This document shows positions 36,101 through 45,060 of a DNA stretch of 64,000 nucleotides, in pieces. Origin of the DNA: CAVUWL01 sp963700105 (GTDB lineage: Bacteria > Actinomycetota > Thermoleophilia > Solirubrobacterales > 70-9); assembly GCA_963700105.1 (NCBI GenBank), contig CAVOWL010000006.1, positions 1 to 64,000 on the forward strand, in the 5' to 3' direction. The notes beneath the pieces are model-generated. The model ran no database searches. It had not been told where the DNA came from and saw only the letters and a program-made list of their open reading frames with translations. Both the position numbers and the translations under genes were made by a program. Numbering within the stretch: the first letter of the stretch is position 1; the number at the start of each line of letters is the position of its first letter.

Positions 36101-38090
36101 CGGGTCCGCCCGTCGTTTTGGACGAATTTGTGGCGATGACACGGTAGTGATACGTAGTACCGGGAGTGAGGCCTTCGACACGCGCGAGAACCGCTACGCT
36201 TCGGACTCCTCCCGCAAGTTCTTCCACTTTGGTACTTTCACATGGTCCGGTCGCACAATCCTGCAATCCAAATTCGAAGTGATATTTGGTGGCGCCCCCC
36301 TCCGGGTTGACCCGGGCGTGAAGGACGGCGCTTTCAGAATGAATATCACCGACCGACCCTTCAACTTCCGGCGGAGCCTCAGGGGTGGTAACGCGTGCTT
36401 CGTCGGAAATGGTAGTTCCCACACTATTCGTGGCAACAAACCGATAGTAATAGACCGTATTTGGGACCAGTTCTGTGAGACCAAGTGAAACTTCGGAAGG
36501 ACCGGGCCCTGGGGGCGAGCCTGCATCTGCTGGGGGCAGGGGCATCTTTTGAGTGAAGTTCCCTTCTTCGGTCCCCCACTCAAAGTAGTAGTGAGTGTCT
36601 TCGCCATTGCCATCGAACGAGCCAACCAGGGTTGCGCTCCTCGGAGCGACCTGCTGAGCCGGATCGGCGGTAACGGCGGCGACCGCAGGCAGGGCGGTGA
36701 AGGTTTCGACGGCGCCGTATGCCCTACATTTCGTTCCCGCTTCGCATTCGCTGGTCGCCTCGAGCCGGTAGTAGTAGGTGGCTCCTGGAGTTAGGCCAGA
36801 AATGCTAGCGGTAACCCCCTGGGACACGGAGAAGTGGGTTTCTGAGCAGGAAGCGCTCGAGGCTCCGGGGTCTTCGTGAAAGTTGAATTCAGTTTGGTGT
36901 GCTTCGTATTCGGCCTGACCGACGTATTCGAAGCGGCAGCCGACGATTTCCCCGCCTCCGTGGGCCGTTTCGGGGTCGACGTGGCCGCTCATGGTAGCGG
37001 AGGTCCTCGCCAGGTCGGTTACAGCTTCGGTGCTGGCATCGGGCGTCGTCACCGACGGGCCGAAGACGTCAACCAGGCCATCGCTATTGTCGGAGGCATA
37101 GATGTCGCCACTTGAGGCATTGATCGCGAGCCCATTGATATATGCGTTCCTGTTGAGTTCTCCACTCCCGAAGTTGACCTGTTGTTTGGATTCGCCAGGC
37201 GGGTACACGCCGATTTGAGGGTCGAGGGCACCGTTAAAGAGGACTTCTGCGACGAAAACGTCGTTGTTGGCAGGATCGACTGCTACGGCGATTGGCGAAT
37301 TGCTTTCGAGCCCGGCGCATTGGTTTACGCATTCACCGTTTGGTGCGAACTCTTCCACGCCGGAGAAATAGCGGTCTCTGTATAGGTCGCCGGCGGGATT
37401 GACGGCGATGCTCTCGATCTGGTTACGGGCTTCGATCAGATGGTTCGATATCAGGGCGCCGGTGGCGGCATCGAAGCTTTGGATCGGCAGGCCTTCGCTG
37501 CTGGCGACATAGAGCGTGCCTTCTGCGCCGTGGGAGGGATCTACGGCGACCCCGGCTGGTTGCCCGGGGACGCTGATCTGAAAGAGGCAGGCGCCGGTGG
37601 GATCGAAGGCCGTTACCTCGTTGGCGCTCGGATCAGTGACGTAGAGGTCGCCGGTGGCTGTACTGACCGCGACCATGTCGGGATCGGCAAAAGCACTCGC
37701 TCCCGCGCATTTGGTGAGGTTGGCGGCCCCGATCGTGGCGAGGAGGTTCCCAGCAGGGCCGAACTTGTAGATAACCGGGGGGACGGAGCCGGGGCTGGCG
37801 ACGTAGACGTCACCGGAAGACACGCTAGAGGAGTTATCCACCGCGACGCCCTGAGGGCTGATCAGCGTCCCGCTGCCAAATGAGGAGATGAGCACATGCT
37901 CCCCCGAGGCGGCCTGGGCGGCGCTCGCCCAGAGCAATGTGAGGGCCAGTGCCGCGAGGAGGACGAGTAGCGGCCGGGGGAGTTGGCACCGACGAGAAGA
38001 CGTCAATCTGATCGCAGTGAGGCGGGCAAGGTCGCCCTTACCGCAATCTGCTTGGAGCCTGAAACCAGATTTCCGGACCGACGAAATCAT
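33168..38090 (-). CDS. B2: giant secreted NHL / Fn3-like / PD40-like protein (intact)
   Basis: 1,640 residues from ATG 38088-38090, the only B gene in one frame. Order: signal peptide (core 39-55, AQA|AS); NHL repeats to about 370 (MVAVSTATGDLYVTDPSAN); three Fn3-like domains to about 700; RQQTGAALLLDCRAYELVS near 730; PD40-like repeats (MTSDGKKVFFSSTEHLT, GDGTLYFLSPSLLDGSE) to about 1,120; a second NHL block (VAVSPVDGGVYVADSATRA) to about 1,400; a further PD40-like stretch; CRASDECHGAGT; and a tail with CRRGLVLRHDTCVKRS followed by Arg/Lys/His/Gln residues. It is coupled to A'2 upstream and A''2 downstream by 4-base overlaps. Secreted, probably surface-retained; role unknown. Confidence 0.87.
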   Translation of the reverse strand: MISSVRKSGFRLQADCGKGDLARLTAIRLTSSRRCQLPRPLLVLLAALALTLLWASAAQAASGEHVLISSFGSGTLISPQGVAVDNSSSVSSGDVYVASPGSVPPVIYKFGPAGNLLATIGAANLTKCAGASAFADPDMVAVSTATGDLYVTDPSANEVTAFDPTGACLFQISVPGQPAGVAVDPSHGAEGTLYVASSEGLPIQSFDAATGALISNHLIEARNQIESIAVNPAGDLYRDRYFSGVEEFAPNGECVNQCAGLESNSPIAVAVDPANNDVFVAEVLFNGALDPQIGVYPPGESKQQVNFGSGELNRNAYINGLAINASSGDIYASDNSDGLVDVFGPSVTTPDASTEAVTDLARTSATMSGHVDPETAHGGGEIVGCRFEYVGQAEYEAHQTEFNFHEDPGASSASCSETHFSVSQGVTASISGLTPGATYYYRLEATSECEAGTKCRAYGAVETFTALPAVAAVTADPAQQVAPRSATLVGSFDGNGEDTHYYFEWGTEEGNFTQKMPLPPADAGSPPGPGPSEVSLGLTELVPNTVYYYRFVATNSVGTTISDEARVTTPEAPPEVEGSVGDIHSESAVLHARVNPEGGATKYHFEFGLQDCATGPCESTKVEELAGGVRSVAVLARVEGLTPGTTYHYRVIATNSSKTTGGPDQTFTTFPAISKLDEGCANSLARQQTGAALLLDCRAYELVSATNTGGYDVESDLTLGQTPYGGYPEAQDKVLYGVHDGGIPGTDHPTNNGVDPYVATRRKDGWTTEYVGVPANDPFAIGSFSSVPSGANAGLETFAFGAPGGCSPCFEGGYTGIPVRLADGELVQGMAGSLNPGPSAKPAGLITEDLSANGEHFIFGSTSQFEPEGNKNGEISIYDRNLASGETHVVSFTPAAEDPPGQPLPCHMNCSSDGIAELGISADGSHILLGELIKESEGAKLYHLYMNVGDSIRTIDLTPGASEGVRFDGMTSDGKKVFFSSTEHLTGEDEQHSGADIYMWEEGHPLTLVSTGTEGDASACDPAANTEHKHWNTTGSEENCGDLAIGGGGGVASGDGTLYFLSPSLLDGSEEPADGTKNAPNLYVVRPGQSPHFVATLESSLTGPPVQTRQLPLRSFGSFANPDFVAVSPVDGGVYVADSATRAVYKFDSAGNAATGWRENGKLTFGQYPPVISGVAVGPSGDLYVEFEEGGVSEFSPSGSSLNGIGSYGDRGIAVDAAGNAYLYSRYSGSVQKFNSTGEEVGTLISHISATGLAVDPSNGDIYVDIEGKTVERYSFNSANEVIATKVIAKELSGATGLAVDPILHHIYVDEGSQVLVFDSSGNAVSAPIGTGLLHGSKGVAIGLNGELYAGNPGHSNLAEFGLPEPDPDPKLDNPAVVDATKEPETRRPADFQLTKSGQFAVLNSTLPLTGNENASYSEVYRYNAATETLSCASCDPANAEATSAASLAMNGSSITEAGQVFFNTGQALTLRDTDNREDVYEWEPQGVGACSSESPTFSKASEDCLSLVSTGSSPFDSSLLGVSADGVNAYFFTHDKLAPQDENGELVKIYDARENGGFFVIPEPPPCRASDECHGAGTSPPPPPNFDVNPGTTGNGASTATMHCRRGLVLRHDTCVKRSHRRKQQHSKQASHHRRGGGK

Positions 38091-41000
38091 CGGCGGGCGT
38101 CTGCGCGCTTGTGATTCCTCCTGGCGCAGGAGGTCTGTAGGGTGGGGTTCTGGTCGGCCGTCTTCCCATTTTGACCCGCTATGTCGGCAGCCACATGCAA
38201 CTTTTGCGAGCAGAGGTCGACGGAGTTGACGAGGAGGCCCTTGTTGCCGCCATCGAGGTCCAAGATAAACCTGGAGACAGGTGCGTCGGGGACCGATGCA
38301 AAGGTCGTACGGAGCTGGCCGCGAATCGATTCGACATAGCCGACAAGGTTGACATCGATCTGGCCGTTGAGTTTCGCAACAATGTCAGGTAGTTTTCGTT
38401 CGCCGCCGTTAGCGCGCAGGTAGATGGGTCCTTCGAGGGGTTTTTCAAGCAGCGGAGTTTCGGCTTTGGCGACACCGAGCAATGATCCGACGGGGCATTG
38501 ATCAGCGACGAACTGCACCCTGGTGCAGGGGCTCTTGAGGTGGGCGTTGTCGAGGAACTCGGAGTGTGGAAGGGTGACCCTGACGCGGGATGTGTTTGCT
38601 TCGGTGCCAGCTTTGGGGAAGGTCAGTTCCGTCTCAAGCGCTGGGTTCCCATTGTGCTTGGTCGAACCAGAAATCCGAGTGGTGAGCTTGGGGGCAAAGG
38701 GGAGGGCGCCGCAGTTTGCGACCTGAAACGGTTGTGTTAGGTTTGCAGTGGACCCTTCGCCACCGCTAATCTGGGAGTTGATCGTGAAGGGATCGCAGTT
38801 GGTCGGGTTGAGGGCAAAGTTGGCTCGATTCAGATCGATCTGAATCGAGCGCAGGCGCAGGGGGATACCTTCGAAGATTTGCGGCAGAGGATCGGAAACC
38901 GCGGTGACCTGAACCGTTTCGGGATTGATTTGCAAGGCGGCCCTGACCACGACGTTGCCAAGGTCATAGGGCCCTGCTACGGCCGGCGTAATTACGGCCA
39001 GGCTGAGAGGGGCGCCTTTGTAGGGGCCAGCGAGGTACACCTTGCCAGGCAGGTCAACCGGGTGGGTGCCGGCGCCGGCGCCAGCCGCGGAGATCCCAAT
39101 CTCGCTTGCCGCCGGACAACTCGGATTGGTCTGCTCCTGTCGGCCCGAATAGCTTGGGGCCGAAGCGGCCGCGAGGTCTGCTTCGGAACAATAGGGGATA
39201 CCGGCGATGTTTGCCGCGAAGCCGGGGGGAGTCTTGACATTCAGGGCGCTGAGGCTCTGGTCGCCGTCGGCGCGCGTTAGTTCGATGGAAAAGGGTGTAT
39301 ATGCTCCGCCGGTGCCGTTGACGGAGGAGGCATGAAAGCTCGGGGTGAAGGGCCGAGTAGGGCCTGGGCATGACGACCCGTCAGGGCCGGAATTAAGAGT
39401 GAAGAACTGAGTTGCCGTCTGTTCGGGCAGGGCTGCGTCCCATGGAGCGAAGGAGCTCCGCACCGAATATTCCCCGCACCGAGTGGGCGTGGCCAGCAGA
39501 CCTCGTTCGGAACCGAAAAAATGGATGTTGAAGTCGGTGAGCGGGCTCTGTGGAAGGCTGTCGAAAGAGGCGGTGAGACGGCCGGTAGCCGGTTCGGGGG
39601 CAATGGAGCCAACGAGCTTGATGTGGGTGGCGAAGCCGTTAGCGGAAAGAAGAACGCGGTAGCGGTCACCGGACTTTGGCTGAAGCAGATAAACGAAGCC
39701 CGGGATCGGGGCGGGCAATGCGGAGCTGTCAAGCGAAAGCGTCCCGACCTTGGAGGTTTCGGGGCATTGGGCTTCTTCGGGGGTGCCGAGCCTGGCTTCG
39801 GCATCTGTGCAGGCACTCTTGCCGTCGACGGAGCCCGGATTGAGCGAGAAGCCTTCAGGCAGCAAAACGGTGGTGGAGCGAATCTCAGAGGGCGACGGTG
39901 TTTCGGGGCTCTCCTCCTGTGGAACACTGAGATTCACTTCGAGGCCCGAGGGCGTATCCGTGCTGGTGGTGGTCGGCTGGGCCGAGAGGCTTGGATTGAA
40001 GGAGAGCTGATCGCACCCCGTGGTCGCAGGGTAGACCGAGCTGGTTTCGCTCACTTTTTCGTTGTACGCAAGTATTTCGAGCGACGAACTCAGCGGGCCG
40101 CAGCTGGTCGGGTTGTCGAGAAAGGGTATCTGCGGGCTAGATGAACTCTGTGGGGTGAAACACCGTGCCGGTGAGTTTCCCGCCGGGGGGTTTTCGGTTT
40201 CCGTTTCTGGGGCATATGTGTCACATCCCCCCCCTCTCATACCATAAGGGACGCGATAGGCGTCGTGGCTTGGCGAAGCTGGGACTCCCCAGAGGGTTAA
40301 CTCCACCGCTTCGATAGGAATCACCTGCTCAATACCCTTGACGGTGGTGTCGAGACCGTAATCGCCGCCGGTTCGTGCGCTCAGTTCGATAAACAAAGGC
40401 GTGTCGGTGAAGGGGCTCGTAAAGCCAAGCAAACCCGCCTGGTCGGGGTCCGTTTCGACGTTGTATACTGGCGAAAAGAAGTAAGCATTAAACAGCGCGG
40501 TCCAGGTCCATCCCACCTGGGTATCCGGCGGGCAGGTGCTATCACCCATCTGAGCTGCGGTACATAAGGGAGTGGCATGTGGGTTGCCGACGACACCCGC
40601 CGGCAAATGGGAGGTGACGTTCTCCGCGTTCTGGCAGAAGCACGAAGACGGATAGCCCGCGATACCGTCAAAGCTAAAAAAGAACGAGGTCGTAACATTT
40701 GGATGGCCACCGGCCTGTGTGGAAGACACCGCGGGAGAGAAGGCGAATATGGGAATGCCGGGTTCGCCGCTGACCGGAGACTGTGTAACGGTCTTATCTT
40801 CTCCATAATCGGCGTTTCCTTCTACGACAGCCGCGAGACGATAGTGATAGCTTTCGCCAAACTGGAGGTTCGGGAGTACAGCGTCGACGTTGTTGTTTTG
40901 CCTCTGACTGGGCTCATAGGAACAGGGGACAGAACCCGAATCGTAGGTAGCATCGAGGCCGTATTCGAAATGGCATTCGTTGAATTCACCTTCGACGCGA

Positions 41001-41305
41001 CCGTAGACTTTGACGCTCGTTGAGGAAATGTCCGGGGTCGGGGATCCCGTGCTGACCGGAGGGAGAAGGGTGGTTGCAGCAGCCGCCGAAGCCGGCGACG
41101 TGGCCGCAACAACGGTAGCGAGGAAGAGGGTCGATGCGGCAGCAACCGCGACGCCGCCGACTCGCCCCCACCCTCTTCCGCGCTGGGGGCGCGAACTCAA
41201 ACCAACATCTCGGAGGCCTTCGACAGGTGACGCGCTGGGTGCTGGGTTGGCACGCGGCACAAACCGCCGAACCCGACTGCTCGCAATTCGAATAGCGGGA
41301 TTCAC
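38087..41305 (-). CDS. A'2: secreted four-module two-cysteine repeat protein
   Basis: 1,072 residues from GTG 41303-41305, with a long basic n-region and signal peptide core at about 50-68 (ASA|AAA). It is longer than A'1 because of an extra Fn3-like stretch after the signal peptide (VYGRVEGEFNECHFEYGL, then ESYHYRLAAVVEGNADYGED). The four modules then follow with CTAAQMGDSTCPPDTQVG, CTDAEARL...CPETSKVG, CSEADLAA...CPAASEIG and CTRVQFVADQCPVGSLLG. The end is LQTSCARRNHKRADARR, a Cys plus basic tail. It overlaps C2 and B2 by 4 bases each. The Fn3-like addition is shared with neighbouring C and D proteins, suggesting domain exchange inside the array. Confidence 0.83.
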   Translation of the reverse strand: MNPAIRIASSRVRRFVPRANPAPSASPVEGLRDVGLSSRPQRGRGWGRVGGVAVAAASTLFLATVVAATSPASAAAATTLLPPVSTGSPTPDISSTSVKVYGRVEGEFNECHFEYGLDATYDSGSVPCSYEPSQRQNNNVDAVLPNLQFGESYHYRLAAVVEGNADYGEDKTVTQSPVSGEPGIPIFAFSPAVSSTQAGGHPNVTTSFFFSFDGIAGYPSSCFCQNAENVTSHLPAGVVGNPHATPLCTAAQMGDSTCPPDTQVGWTWTALFNAYFFSPVYNVETDPDQAGLLGFTSPFTDTPLFIELSARTGGDYGLDTTVKGIEQVIPIEAVELTLWGVPASPSHDAYRVPYGMRGGGCDTYAPETETENPPAGNSPARCFTPQSSSSPQIPFLDNPTSCGPLSSSLEILAYNEKVSETSSVYPATTGCDQLSFNPSLSAQPTTTSTDTPSGLEVNLSVPQEESPETPSPSEIRSTTVLLPEGFSLNPGSVDGKSACTDAEARLGTPEEAQCPETSKVGTLSLDSSALPAPIPGFVYLLQPKSGDRYRVLLSANGFATHIKLVGSIAPEPATGRLTASFDSLPQSPLTDFNIHFFGSERGLLATPTRCGEYSVRSSFAPWDAALPEQTATQFFTLNSGPDGSSCPGPTRPFTPSFHASSVNGTGGAYTPFSIELTRADGDQSLSALNVKTPPGFAANIAGIPYCSEADLAAASAPSYSGRQEQTNPSCPAASEIGISAAGAGAGTHPVDLPGKVYLAGPYKGAPLSLAVITPAVAGPYDLGNVVVRAALQINPETVQVTAVSDPLPQIFEGIPLRLRSIQIDLNRANFALNPTNCDPFTINSQISGGEGSTANLTQPFQVANCGALPFAPKLTTRISGSTKHNGNPALETELTFPKAGTEANTSRVRVTLPHSEFLDNAHLKSPCTRVQFVADQCPVGSLLGVAKAETPLLEKPLEGPIYLRANGGERKLPDIVAKLNGQIDVNLVGYVESIRGQLRTTFASVPDAPVSRFILDLDGGNKGLLVNSVDLCSQKLHVAADIAGQNGKTADQNPTLQTSCARRNHKRADARR

Positions 41306-44300
41306 TTTCTTCCTTCACGTGTGCGTTTGAGAGCACGTTTGCGTCGAGATCGCTTGTGAATATGGTGCCGCGCGTGACGATGCCCCGCAGCATGTGGGAT
41401 GAGATTGCCGAGGGAGCCCAAAGCCGCGCTAGTGCCGCTCTGAGAGGGCGAAACGACGGGGTTGCCAGCACCGGCGCACTCATCGGCGGCCGAGCATGGG
41501 GTCGGGGGGGGACTTGCAGAGAAGCCACCGCCGCTGCGGGCATCGTAGAAGCGAAGGGCCGTCCCGTTATGGTCTTCGGCGACAAGCGGTTCGTAGGTAG
41601 AAAAATAGACGTTCGTGCCGTCGGCGCTGACACCAACCAGACCTGCGACGTGCAGCAGCTTTCTACCCAAAGCCGAAAGCCCTTCGTCCTGGCGGCTGGT
41701 CCCCGAAGAGATAAGCTGGGGTCGTCCTTCGACGTACTCGTACACATCACGCAGGCCATCGGTATCCTGCGGCACCAGGGCATCCCCGGTGGAGAAGAAC
41801 ACCCGGCCGTCGTTCGCCATGAACAAGCCGTTATCGCTTGCTTCGACGTTGGTTGTCGGAGGTTCACCACTTGGGATACAGGACGCACACTGTATTTCCT
41901 GAGTTGCCGGGTTATAGGTATACATCTCCAAATGTCCGGCGTTTTCATATGAGGTGATCCTGCTGGCAGTCAGAAACGCCATGTGGGCATCATTTGGGGA
42001 AACCTGGATCCTGACCATCGGCCCAGGGCTGCAGGGATAGGGGTATTCCGGAGAACAAAACGGCCCCGTGGTGAACGTCGTCACATACTGAACTTGGCCG
42101 TTTCGGTAGACGTAGAGGTTCTGCTGGCCAGAGGTGCCTTTGGAGCTGTCGAGCTGCTGGGGCGAGTAGAAATAGATGTCACCGGTTTCGGCAGCGATGG
42201 CATTATCAGAATGACCGTTCCCTCCTTGGCCCTCGTTCTGTATTACATCCGAAATTGACGTCGTCGGACCACCCACGGGGTAGGGGACAACGCTGCATTC
42301 CGTGGTCCAGCTGGTGGCTGGGCAACTCGGCGTGCCAGTTGTGGTCGCACCGTCTGGTTTCGAGATCAGAGTTAGCGGGTCTTTTCCTTCGGCCGCGGAC
42401 CGTTCAGACCACATGTAGAGGTTGACGGACGTGTCTTCGGCTTCAGAAGTGAGTTTTTCACTCGCGGTGAAGTAGACCTTCGACGCATCCGCGGTCATGC
42501 CGACATATCGGACGGCGTGTCCGGGCGCGAGTTCGTATGTAAGCCCCATTCCTCCGCCCACTCGCATATAAAGTTCTTCGGTTCCAGCTTCTGAGCCAGG
42601 CGTAGCCATGAGCACATGGGAGCCGTCGGTGGAGGAGCCATGATATGGAAAGGTAATGGCGCCGGCAGTCGTTTGGAGAGGTTCGCCATCTGCCTTCTTC
42701 GAGATTACCTGTACCGTGTTTTCCGGCAAATCGTCGTCGTACCCGGAGCCAGACGGTGCGCCTGCGGCGAATTCGAGTTCGCCTTCGGCCGTGAAGAAGT
42801 AATGACTAAAGTCGGGTGAAGCCTCAACCGCGCCCCGCAGCTGCTGTTCCCCATTTGGAACATCCCCGAGATCCGTCGGAAGCCGGCCGAGAGATCTGTC
42901 TTCCGCATCCCAGAGATAGGGGGCATATGAGCCTGCTGCGCTTCTTTCCTGTCCGTAGGCCCCAGTTTCATCGCCATCGCTCCAACTCATGAACTCGTCC
43001 ATGTTGACGTCGGTGAGCTGACCGCCCGGTGATCGTTCGATGCCCAGAATGCTGAATTCTTCTTCACTCGGCGGCCCGTCGCTGGTCGGGATTTCGCTAC
43101 CTGGAGGACCGACGTAACGTGTAGTCCAGCCCGCATCGGTTCGGGTAGACACATAGAGATCTCCAAGTATGTCGGAAGGGTCACCGGGCCCGGGTATCTT
43201 GCCCAGAATGCCTCCGAAAGCAAAGCGTGACGGGTTTGTGGCTTCGCTACTATTCGGCCCCACCGGGTATAGCAAAGTCCCGCCGGCGTCGGGCGGAGAG
43301 ACAAGCTCGTAGGCGCGACAGTCGGGAAGAAACTCCGCTCCGGTCTGTTGCCGCACATGGGCGTTAGGGCACTGTGGTGGATAGAAGCTAAAGCTCTGAT
43401 CTTCACTTTTTGTAATTCCGTATAGATTTTGAGCGACAACTCGAAAGTGATATGTACCCCGCTCCAAGCCGGTCAGGTGAGCTGTTACCGATTGTTCATC
43501 CCCAAAAGAGCCAATGTCGGCGTCGTGCAGCGGAATGCTTTGACCGTATGCGGCGGTGGTGCCATATTCAAAGTGATAGGTCGTATCGGCGCCCTGCGGA
43601 TTGATCTTCACATTCAAATCGGCGGTGGTCGCGGTAAGGTTGCTGGCCGAAGGCTTGCTGAGCGTGGGTGCCTGGAGGTCGAAGGACTGTATCGGCGTCT
43701 GTCTAATGCCGTTCACGTTGCCGATAACTGCTCGATATCGATACGCGGTGCCCGGAACTATGTTGGATACTGGTGCGCTGGCGAGCAGAGGGGACGGCCC
43801 CGTGTAGGGAAGGGACTGAGAGCACGATACCGTATGACCGGCTTCAAAGGGATTTAGGGCTGATGGCAGGTATTCTGTCTCCTTGACGTATTCGAATTTG
43901 CAGACTTCAATTGCGCCACCATTTTCAAGATTGACTTTGGCATTGAGGGTCGCGGAGCTTTCTGTGGGGGAGATTTCGGCGGCTTCCGAAGTTCCTGGAT
44001 AGGTCACCTTGGGGAGCACGACGCTGGGGCTAAAGACATCGACGAAATGATGTTCAGCGTTGAACCCGTTGCTGTAATCGGAGACGTATAGGTAGCCGGA
44101 CGAATTGACGGCGATACCACCGATGGTTAAAAAGGATTTCGAAGGCGTTTCAGCGCCTGTGACCTGGCCAAGATAGACCCCAGAATGGGAAAACTCATCG
44201 ACGCTCGTACCTGAGACAGCAAGAAGGTCGCCGGTGGATGGGTCGACCGTGATATATCCGGGACTGAAGCCACCTGGGACCGCTGCGCCGGTGACTTCGC

Positions 44301-45057
44301 GGACGAATATTCCGCTTGGTTCGAACTCGTCCACCTTCCCCGAATCGACGACATAGATTTCCCCACCGGGGCCTACGGCGACGCTGCCGGCGGAGATAAA
44401 AGGACCCGACGGGGTGCCAGTCAGCTTGTTTGACTCAATGTAGCCGACATGGCCAGGGTCTTCGAAGGGATTCGGTTCGATGCTCTTGTTCAGCGATTCC
44501 ACCGTATTTCCATTACTGAGGTAAACCCGACCGGCGGTGGCCCCACCGGAGTTATCGATGGCAATGCCGCTAGGTGCGGATCCAGGATCAAATGTTTTGA
44601 GGGGCGCACCGTCGGAATTGAACACCTCGACCCCCGGTTCTCCACCTCTACCATTTGACAAATAGAGATCGCTGTTTTCGGGATCAACGGCCGCGCCATC
44701 AATCGCTTGAAAGTAGCCTCCAGGAGTTTGAGTCAGAAGTTCGTCCTCGGCGTTAAAGCCTGAGACCAATGCATTCATGTTATTGCTTTCCATTACCCAA
44801 ATTCGGTTAGAGCTGAGCGCGATGGCTTCCGGTCTGGGGAGCGAAAGCTGCGATTCATAGTTACGGGGGGCAAATGCGAACGCCTGACCGACAAAGAGGA
44901 GCGCACCGGATGCACCGATAATTGTGCCAATCAACACCCGACGGGCCAGCTTGAGGCTCGGCGCTGAGCGATGGGCACCAGTATGGCTCGCATCGCCAAA
45001 GGCCGCCCCGGGCTTGGAGGGGATCGGCGAGCGCCTGCTGTGTGGGAGGCAGCTCAC
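41302..45057 (-). CDS. C2: giant secreted NHL / Fn3-like / PD40-like protein
   Basis: 1,251 residues from GTG 45055-45057. Signal peptide (core 41-60, cleavage near AFA), NHL repeats to about 370 (GIAVNSSGYLYVSDYSNG), two Fn3-like domains (YRYRAVIGNVNGIRQ; YHFRVVAQNLYGITKSED), RQQTGAEFLPDCRAYELVS near 580, PD40-like repeats (MTADASKVYFTASEKLT, GDIYFYSPQQLDSSKG), CSAADECAGAGN and a Lys/Arg/His-rich end. The DECHG His is replaced by Ala here. It has 37-57% visibly shared blocks with C1 only by eye; no alignment was computed, so treat that as impression. It begins 4 bases after the D2 stop region and overlaps A'2 by GTGA. Confidence 0.83.
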   Translation of the reverse strand: MSCLPHSRRSPIPSKPGAAFGDASHTGAHRSAPSLKLARRVLIGTIIGASGALLFVGQAFAFAPRNYESQLSLPRPEAIALSSNRIWVMESNNMNALVSGFNAEDELLTQTPGGYFQAIDGAAVDPENSDLYLSNGRGGEPGVEVFNSDGAPLKTFDPGSAPSGIAIDNSGGATAGRVYLSNGNTVESLNKSIEPNPFEDPGHVGYIESNKLTGTPSGPFISAGSVAVGPGGEIYVVDSGKVDEFEPSGIFVREVTGAAVPGGFSPGYITVDPSTGDLLAVSGTSVDEFSHSGVYLGQVTGAETPSKSFLTIGGIAVNSSGYLYVSDYSNGFNAEHHFVDVFSPSVVLPKVTYPGTSEAAEISPTESSATLNAKVNLENGGAIEVCKFEYVKETEYLPSALNPFEAGHTVSCSQSLPYTGPSPLLASAPVSNIVPGTAYRYRAVIGNVNGIRQTPIQSFDLQAPTLSKPSASNLTATTADLNVKINPQGADTTYHFEYGTTAAYGQSIPLHDADIGSFGDEQSVTAHLTGLERGTYHFRVVAQNLYGITKSEDQSFSFYPPQCPNAHVRQQTGAEFLPDCRAYELVSPPDAGGTLLYPVGPNSSEATNPSRFAFGGILGKIPGPGDPSDILGDLYVSTRTDAGWTTRYVGPPGSEIPTSDGPPSEEEFSILGIERSPGGQLTDVNMDEFMSWSDGDETGAYGQERSAAGSYAPYLWDAEDRSLGRLPTDLGDVPNGEQQLRGAVEASPDFSHYFFTAEGELEFAAGAPSGSGYDDDLPENTVQVISKKADGEPLQTTAGAITFPYHGSSTDGSHVLMATPGSEAGTEELYMRVGGGMGLTYELAPGHAVRYVGMTADASKVYFTASEKLTSEAEDTSVNLYMWSERSAAEGKDPLTLISKPDGATTTGTPSCPATSWTTECSVVPYPVGGPTTSISDVIQNEGQGGNGHSDNAIAAETGDIYFYSPQQLDSSKGTSGQQNLYVYRNGQVQYVTTFTTGPFCSPEYPYPCSPGPMVRIQVSPNDAHMAFLTASRITSYENAGHLEMYTYNPATQEIQCASCIPSGEPPTTNVEASDNGLFMANDGRVFFSTGDALVPQDTDGLRDVYEYVEGRPQLISSGTSRQDEGLSALGRKLLHVAGLVGVSADGTNVYFSTYEPLVAEDHNGTALRFYDARSGGGFSASPPPTPCSAADECAGAGNPVVSPSQSGTSAALGSLGNLIPHAAGHRHARHHIHKRSRRKRALKRTREGRK

Positions 45058-45060
45058 AGC

